IMG/VR virus record: IMGVR_UViG_3300048924_000580
Location: 1-37,368 of that record
Reading direction: 5' to 3' (one strand)
Length of the DNA: 37,368 nucleotides
Source of the DNA: a virus
Position numbers and translations under genes: made by a program. The notes beneath the pieces are model-generated. The model had not been told where the DNA came from, ran no database searches, and saw only the letters and a program-made list of their open reading frames with translations. The stretch's first letter is position 1. Every line of letters starts with the position of its first letter. Shown in pieces: positions 32,976 through 37,368 of the stretch.

Positions 32976-33880
32976 TTGATCACCATTTCTTCGTATCTTC
33001 CTCTGGCCTCTGACTTCCCTGCTATGACACTCGATCGGCTGAGCTCGATTAGTTCGCCAATGCCATCATATATCTCACGTATACTATCGTGGCATGCATT
33101 AGTGACTAGAACTTTCGCGCCTCGACTTATTGCGGATTTAACAGCATCTCGCAGTCTTAGCTGATCTTCCCAAGAAAATATATGCTCATTGTACTTTATG
33201 AATCCGTTGTGGTTGTGCTTTACAGTATAGGGTGGGTCAACGAAAACGAAATCGCCATCCATGGACTGGTTCAATGCTAGTTCGAAGTCGCCTGAAATTA
33301 GCTTGCAGTTATTCAGTAGCTTGGCGATACCTTCGAAGTTGTCAGTTTCAAGGATCGCATTGGTTTTAGTTCCAATCGGTACGTTGAATTTTCCGTTTAA
33401 ATTGACTCTGTAAAGTCCGTTCCAGCAAGTTCTATTTAGATAAATAAATTGTGCTGCTCTAGATTCGGCGCTTTTAAGTTTTTTGGCGCGAACAGAGTAG
33501 TAGTATTCTTTTGAGTGTTTTTTGTGATGGTCTTTGAGTAGGGACTCTACTTTTTGCCAGTTGCTCTTGATCGCATCATAAGTTTCGATAAGTGACTCAT
33601 TTTTATCACATAGAATCGCGTTTTCAGGCTGAAGCTTAAAGAAAACAGCACCACTTCCGAGGAACGGCTCGATAAAACGATTATGAGTGGGGGAAATTAG
33701 AGATGAGTGCTTATCAACAAGCCATCGCTTCCCACCAGCCCATTTCAGGAATGGAAGCACCGGACTTTGCATTTTCTCAATATTGACGTGATTGTCCGAA
33801 ATGCTGTTCGGTTGGCTATCAAGCGCGGTTGAGAAACAGCCGTCCTTTTCTCGTATCTCAGGGTGTAAAACTTCGGTCAC
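32966..33880 (-). CDS. Dam-family DNA adenine N6-methyltransferase
   Basis: The 304-residue product has the D12-class motif I FLKWAGGKRWLV at ~44-55, EPFLGSGAVF at 71-80, YLNRTCWNGLYR at 147-158 and the catalytic DPPY at 215-218. Such enzymes methylate adenine, often in GATC. The GTG start at 33880 has AAAGGAA about 9 nt upstream and adds a ~40-residue extension before motif I; ATG 33772 would give the usual Dam length. It heads an AT-rich operon between Q and cos. Protection of phage DNA or modification linked to the two partner genes are the possible roles. Confidence 0.88.
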   Translation of the reverse strand: MTEVLHPEIREKDGCFSTALDSQPNSISDNHVNIEKMQSPVLPFLKWAGGKRWLVDKHSSLISPTHNRFIEPFLGSGAVFFKLQPENAILCDKNESLIETYDAIKSNWQKVESLLKDHHKKHSKEYYYSVRAKKLKSAESRAAQFIYLNRTCWNGLYRVNLNGKFNVPIGTKTNAILETDNFEGIAKLLNNCKLISGDFELALNQSMDGDFVFVDPPYTVKHNHNGFIKYNEHIFSWEDQLRLRDAVKSAISRGAKVLVTNACHDSIREIYDGIGELIELSRSSVIAGKSEARGRYEEMVIKCY

Positions 33881-34376
33881 TGTGTACGGTTCCTTTGGGT
33901 CACGCTATCTGGTGCTGACACGAAGGGGCGTCGTTCCATGACTCAGCCGCCGACCAAACGTCCAATAGCTTATGGTGGCATTATTGCTGATTTTTCAGTT
34001 TTGGTGTTTGTTTGTGGTCGAAATTTCAAGCTCCTACGCGGAAAAAGAGCTTGGTTGATCCAACGGTTTGCGCGTTCTGTGTTTCCCATAAGTCAAGGCG
34101 CTATCCGCTTCGGGGCTCTGGCTCGCGAGTTTTGAATCCGCCTCTTGAACTGCCGATATTTCGTCCTGGTACGGAGCAGGTGGCTCCACGTATTTAGTGC
34201 AATGCTCCCCAGGTCTGATTTAAGTCTGTCCGGCCTCTAAATTGCCGTCTTCTTGCAAGCTCAGCCGTTTCAGCTCGGGTGGTGGTGCTCGTTGGGATGC
34301 GCAAATTGGCAGCTTTTCGCGCACCAAGTTGGTGCACTCAGAAAAAGCTGCAGCTAAGTAGCACTCGGCGCGCGCC
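33881..34376. other. Non-coding stretch between cargo operon and cos
   Basis: I see no supportable gene. Short frames on both strands lack RBSs and family features. The part next to 33880 should hold the promoter of the leftward cargo operon, but no clear boxes were found. Confidence 0.5.
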
Positions 34377-34395
34377 GTCGTCCCCCCACCTCGCC
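34377..34395 (-). other. Predicted cos site (19-nt cohesive end)
   Basis: On the - strand the sequence GGCGAGGTGGGGGGACGAC agrees with the P2 cohesive end GGCGAGGCGGGGAAAGCAC, recalled from the literature, at 14 of 19 positions. It lies to the right of Q as expected. The flank CTGCGGGCTAAATGGGTCG followed by T6 reads like a conserved cos-flank. Terminase M/P would cut here. Confidence 0.7.
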
Positions 34396-34575
34396 TGCGG
34401 GCTAAATGGGTCGTTTTTTCTGCGCTTCTGCGGACCACTCCCGGCGGTTCAGGCTGGGCGCTTGCTTGGCGTTGTGGGGAGGTTGAAAGCCTGCGGAACC
34501 CTGCGCCGAGGGGGTATTTCTTCGAAAGGTCTGGAGGGGGTGTTGTGCAGGTATAGGGGGGGTATTTCAAAAAGA

Positions 34576-34847
34576 GTAATTTCAGTAACCGCGTCTGGGT
34601 AATGGGCTGGAAGCCGCGTATACCGTGGGGTTCGGTATTACAAAAAGGAGTAATAGAGAAGTAATTGAAAAGGTAATTATTTTGCAAGGTGTTGTTTTTA
34701 AAGGTTTTTTATAAAAGTGAGAATTACATTTATAAAGAGTAATCAGGTTACTTCAATATTACTTAAAAATTACCTTTTGGTTGAAATGCAAAACCCTTTA
34801 ATTTCAATGGCTTGAGCGTAAAAAATGGTCAAGATTACTTATGTTAC
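34576..34847. repeat. Cluster of GTAAT motifs
   Basis: GTAAT occurs at 34576, 34599, 34650, 34661, 34673 and 34739, and its complement ATTAC at 34637, 34723, 34758, 34769 and 34834. GTAAC/GTTAC variants lie at 34585, 34747 and 34843. Most extend to (A/G)(A/G)GTAAT. The left half is mostly direct, the right half mostly inverted. The block is AT-rich and begins ~180 bp from cos. Integrase arm sites, terminase binding sites or iterons are possible. Confidence 0.6.
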
Positions 34848-34864
34848 TCTTTTTTTGCCCCCCT

Positions 34865-34882
34865 CTAGATTTCGAAATCCAG
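34865..34882. repeat. Perfect 12-bp palindrome
   Basis: GATTTCGAAATC (34868-34879) is flanked by CTA and CAG, extending the symmetry with one mismatch. It lies at the end of the GTAAT cluster, so it could be an attachment core or a regulator site. The following 34883-35129 holds no gene I can support. Confidence 0.45.
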
Positions 34883-35129
34883 TCCCCTATACGTGTGATG
34901 CGCACGCGTACAGCTTGCAACGTTTTGGGTGGTGACAGGATTGGAGCGACAGGCACTCGCCACATGGATGCTGTTGGCTTGGTATGGGGTTAGAAGCGAC
35001 ATCTAAAAAAAGCTCATGCACCTGGTCGAGATGCTTGGAGCCTGTACCTTAGCGAAGTATGGGGTTTGGACAGCGCGTAAGAACTCAAGGCGTCCATTGC
35101 GTGTAAGCGACGGTGGGCGCGCGATGTCT

Positions 35130-36089
35130 TTAAGACTTAGGTTTCCTAACTGATTTGCGTGGTACTTCGGAGACATTCCGAAACACGACTGTTGAGCCTG
35201 GAATGCCGGGAGATTCATGAATTTCGGTCTGTAGATTCAGGCCAAGAATTTCCATCGGTTCGAACATCCGCAATCGTGAAATCTTTTCTCCAGTGGGGCT
35301 ATGAGAGTACTCGCCCGAAACCACCAGCGGTTTGTGTTCCTCAAGCCACCGGACGCTACCTGCGCACCTTAAAAAAGCGATGGGCACAGGGCCGTCGGAT
35401 GTATCCAAAATGTAAGGCTCCTTGAAGTCGACCTTGAAATCCACCGGTACTGCTGGACCGTTCAGCGTCAGTCCACGCAGCAGCTCCGGATTATTGCCGA
35501 GCGTTTTTGTAAAAACTTCACGTGGAGTGACGGTCATGTTGGTAATTACATTGCGGAGCGTAATATTCGCTTGATCGCCTTGTAGCACCTTGTTTAGACA
35601 CTCTAGGCTGACAGTTGGCGGGAGTGACTCTATCCCAAAGTCAACTCTGTCTAAATAGCGTATCTCTGTGCGATGAGGCATCCCGATCAGCTCTGGCCAA
35701 CCCTCGAACTCAGAGGGGGAAAGTTCCCTAAATTCCCGAGTGCCGATTTCAAAACGCCCTGCCACTTCGATTGCGGCAGCACTGAAGCCGGTAGTAGACA
35801 CTGCCGTCACGCGCGAAAGGTTGAATCTCAGCCTCCTACCAATCAGCTGTTCGATCCACGCAGCAGGGGCGGGTCCTGCTGACGGTCGGTCTCGGCATTC
35901 AATAAGCCACTTGAAGTCGCTCGTATCAACCTTGCCTTCGACCATTATGTCGAGCTCAGCTCCTGGCCTTCCCTTATCAGTACTACTGAGTACTCGGGGT
36001 GTAATCGTCCAATCCGTTGGGAGCCGCAAACTCTCGATGTAAGTGACGACGTTCTCTAACTGTTTGCCGTCCTTTTTTTTCTTTGCCAT
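35130..36089 (-). CDS. Restriction endonuclease-like (PD-(D/E)xK/Mrr-type) protein
   Basis: With ATG 36089 the protein has 319 residues. Residues ~45-66 show ELDIMVEG then KWLIECRDR, the D...ExK strand pattern of PD-(D/E)xK nucleases, and WIEQLIGRRLRFNLSRVTAVSTTGFSAAAIEVAG follows like the Mrr catalytic domain (key words VSTTGFS). The usual ExK lysine appears as Arg66 (ECR), so activity is uncertain. The C-terminal ~190 residues are of unknown fold. A TTG at 36122 is an alternative start; neither has a strong RBS. It lies between cos and the host gene, a cargo slot used by P2 and phiCTX. Confidence 0.7.
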   Translation of the reverse strand: MAKKKKDGKQLENVVTYIESLRLPTDWTITPRVLSSTDKGRPGAELDIMVEGKVDTSDFKWLIECRDRPSAGPAPAAWIEQLIGRRLRFNLSRVTAVSTTGFSAAAIEVAGRFEIGTREFRELSPSEFEGWPELIGMPHRTEIRYLDRVDFGIESLPPTVSLECLNKVLQGDQANITLRNVITNMTVTPREVFTKTLGNNPELLRGLTLNGPAVPVDFKVDFKEPYILDTSDGPVPIAFLRCAGSVRWLEEHKPLVVSGEYSHSPTGEKISRLRMFEPMEILGLNLQTEIHESPGIPGSTVVFRNVSEVPRKSVRKPKS

Positions 36090-36468
36090 GGGCCATTTGT
36101 CTAATGGTGACGTGATCTCCAATGAGTATACGTGTTGAGCTGAAAGATCAATCGTATTTGCGGAGGTAACGGGCAGGGCTTCGGTGTGTGGGCGTGCTGG
36201 TGGTATGAAAGTGGTACGGGCTTTTTGGGTGGGCTCTGGACGCCATGTATTACGGGGGCTACAGGATTAGCAGTTCCAATCCATCATCGGCGCCACACTG
36301 AAGCGCCGGGAAGGTTCTGAACGGGAAGGGCTTGGAGCGGTAAAGGGCATGGGATGTTTGTCGCTTTGCGGGGCAACCGCCTGTGGTCATGGCGGTTGTC
36401 GGGGTGACGAATTGGCGCAGTTTATCAGGAAGTGCCACGCCGACGCTGTGCTCTGAGCCATTGCCGGG
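36090..36468. other. Prophage-host junction region
   Basis: No gene is visible. The right attachment site may lie here, but its repeat partner is upstream of int, outside the window. No complete tRNA was found. A hairpin CAACCGCC-N9-GGCGGTTG (36374-36398) lies ~70 nt past the glycosyltransferase stop and may be its terminator, though it lacks a T-tract. Confidence 0.5.
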
Positions 36469-37368
36469 CTAGCGAGGCTGTCCGAGCATCCGTCCCACCT
36501 GCGCCAGCCAGTGGTAGCCCACCACGAAACTGAAACGTAGCCAGACACCTGCACAGATGCTCCAGGAGAGGACCCGGGGATAGTCCTCACGAAAAAACTT
36601 GCCATAGAAGCGGATCATGCCCCGGTGCTTGTGCCATTCGACGAACACCGGGCGGGTGCGGCTGCAGGCGCCCCAGGCGTGAAAGATCCTGGCCTGGGGT
36701 ACGAAGCAGACTTTCCAGCCTTCCTGGCGAAAGCGCATGCACAGGTCCAGGTCCTCGCAGTGCAGGAAGTAGCCTTCGTCCCAGCCGCCGACGCTGTCCA
36801 GGGCTTCGCGCTTGACCAGCATGCAGGCGCCGGAAATGGCTTCTACCTGCGTCGTACGGCTGGGCAGGGGCTCGCGGTGCAGAAGAAAGTCGGAAAACAG
36901 TCGCGGCGAGAGCCAGGCCAGGCCCGACAGGTTGAGGGCGCGTACTATTGCCCGCCGTGGAGTGGGGAAGACCCGACGTCCACCGGGCTGTTCGCTGCCG
37001 TCGAAGTTGCACAGCAGGCCACCTGCCATGCCCAGATCGTGGGTGTGGCGCAGGGCGTCGATCATTCCTTGCAAGGCGCCCGGTTGCAATACGGTGTCGG
37101 GGTTGAGGAACAGGATGTGTGGCTGCTCGCAGTGACTGGCGCCTAGGTTGCAGGCCGCGGCGAAGCCGGTGTTGCTTGGGTTGCGCAGGATGAGCAGGCG
37201 TTCATCGGCAGCGAACCGGGTGGCAACCTGTTCCAGGCTGCCGTCATGGGAGGCATTGTCCACCAGCACCAGCCGGTTGATGTCCTGGGCCAGCACCGAG
37301 ATCACGCAGTCCTCCAGCAGAAGGCCGGCGTTGTAGTTGACCACCACCACATCACAGGAACGCGGCAT
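36469..37368 (-). CDS. Host family-2 glycosyltransferase (rhamnosyltransferase-like)
   Basis: The 299-residue protein has the GT2 nucleotide-binding start VVVVNYNAG (~7-15), VDNASHDGS (~36-44), NTGFAAACN and the LNPDT metal-site region (~88-92), then GACMLVKREAL and CEDLDLCMR, typical of WbbL-like rhamnosyltransferases. It would add sugars to a surface polysaccharide. The C-terminal part has an amphipathic or membrane-associated segment. It is GC-rich and continues to the window edge, where its ATG is the last codon. It is chromosomal rather than phage. Confidence 0.9.
   Translation of the reverse strand: MPRSCDVVVVNYNAGLLLEDCVISVLAQDINRLVLVDNASHDGSLEQVATRFAADERLLILRNPSNTGFAAACNLGASHCEQPHILFLNPDTVLQPGALQGMIDALRHTHDLGMAGGLLCNFDGSEQPGGRRVFPTPRRAIVRALNLSGLAWLSPRLFSDFLLHREPLPSRTTQVEAISGACMLVKREALDSVGGWDEGYFLHCEDLDLCMRFRQEGWKVCFVPQARIFHAWGACSRTRPVFVEWHKHRGMIRFYGKFFREDYPRVLSWSICAGVWLRFSFVVGYHWLAQVGRMLGQPR

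Noticed and set aside
33938-34135. 65-codon frame on the + strand
   Set aside because: No RBS, no motif, weak composition.
34279-34602. 107-codon frame on the + strand
   Set aside because: Covers cos and opposes the other frame; no RBS or motif. Any conservation would reflect DNA packaging signals.
34220-34687. 155-codon frame on the - strand across the cos region
   Set aside because: Pro/Arg-rich without family features, no RBS, and it spans the predicted cos site.
36240-36300. tRNA-like 3' end near a GGATTAGCAGTTCCAATCC stretch
   Set aside because: The T-loop does not fit TTCRA and no cloverleaf could be built.
1-37368. CRISPR array, IS elements, rRNA or complete tRNA
   Set aside because: No regularly spaced long repeats, transposase, or structural RNA pattern was seen.

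Overview
The window is one nearly complete P2-like (phiCTX-type) myophage prophage in a Pseudomonas chromosome, followed by one host gene. The call rests on a tyrosine integrase at the left edge, a full set of P2-order head, tail, baseplate and lysis genes, an Ogr/Delta-type zinc-finger activator, a P2-like cos sequence, and Pseudomonas-typical partners (a PrtN pyocin-activator homologue and a gp16-type regulator). The host side is a GC-rich family-2 glycosyltransferase. The species cannot be set from sequence alone; a fluorescens-group Pseudomonas would fit.

Layout. 1-7333 is the integration and early region: int on the + strand, then a leftward block of prtN-like gene, small early genes, a 908-residue primase-helicase, ogr and two regulators. 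7334-7422 is the genetic switch, with a strong leftward promoter whose -35 to -10 interval is filled by a 20-bp inverted repeat. A rightward CI-like repressor and a secreted-protein gene follow. 8382-15110 is the leftward D-U-T-E/E'-FII-FI tail operon. 15232-19675 is the tail-fibre and baseplate block (glycine-rich adhesin, H, I, J, W, V). 21112-27877 holds S, R, lysC, lysB, two extra small genes, endolysin, holin, X, L, M, N and O. P and Q run rightward at 28029-30838. A cos site is predicted at 34377-34395, and the right attachment site probably lies somewhere between there and 36468. The host glycosyltransferase begins at 36469.

How it works together. The CI-like repressor would hold the leftward promoter off. 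On induction the early operon makes the replication protein and Ogr. Three dyads of the form TGTA-N11-TACA sit at the positions where P2 carries late promoters (O/P, FI, V), so they are likely Ogr sites. Virion genes, the frameshifted E/E' tail chaperone, and the holin-muramidase-spanin lysis set follow.

Accessory cargo sits in four places. A secreted protein lies beside the repressor. An AT-rich HEPN-like gene lies between S and V, and its promoter overlaps an Ogr-like dyad. An AT-rich three-gene operon (Dam methylase, multi-pass membrane protein, DGQHR protein) lies between Q and cos. A PD-(D/E)xK/Mrr-like nuclease gene lies between cos and the right end. The three-gene operon and the HEPN-like gene are the best candidates for undescribed phage-exclusion systems. 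A second novelty is a set of four intercistronic hairpin-plus-RBS modules at 1730-2851: their stems differ in sequence but keep pairing around an invariant CTGCAA loop.
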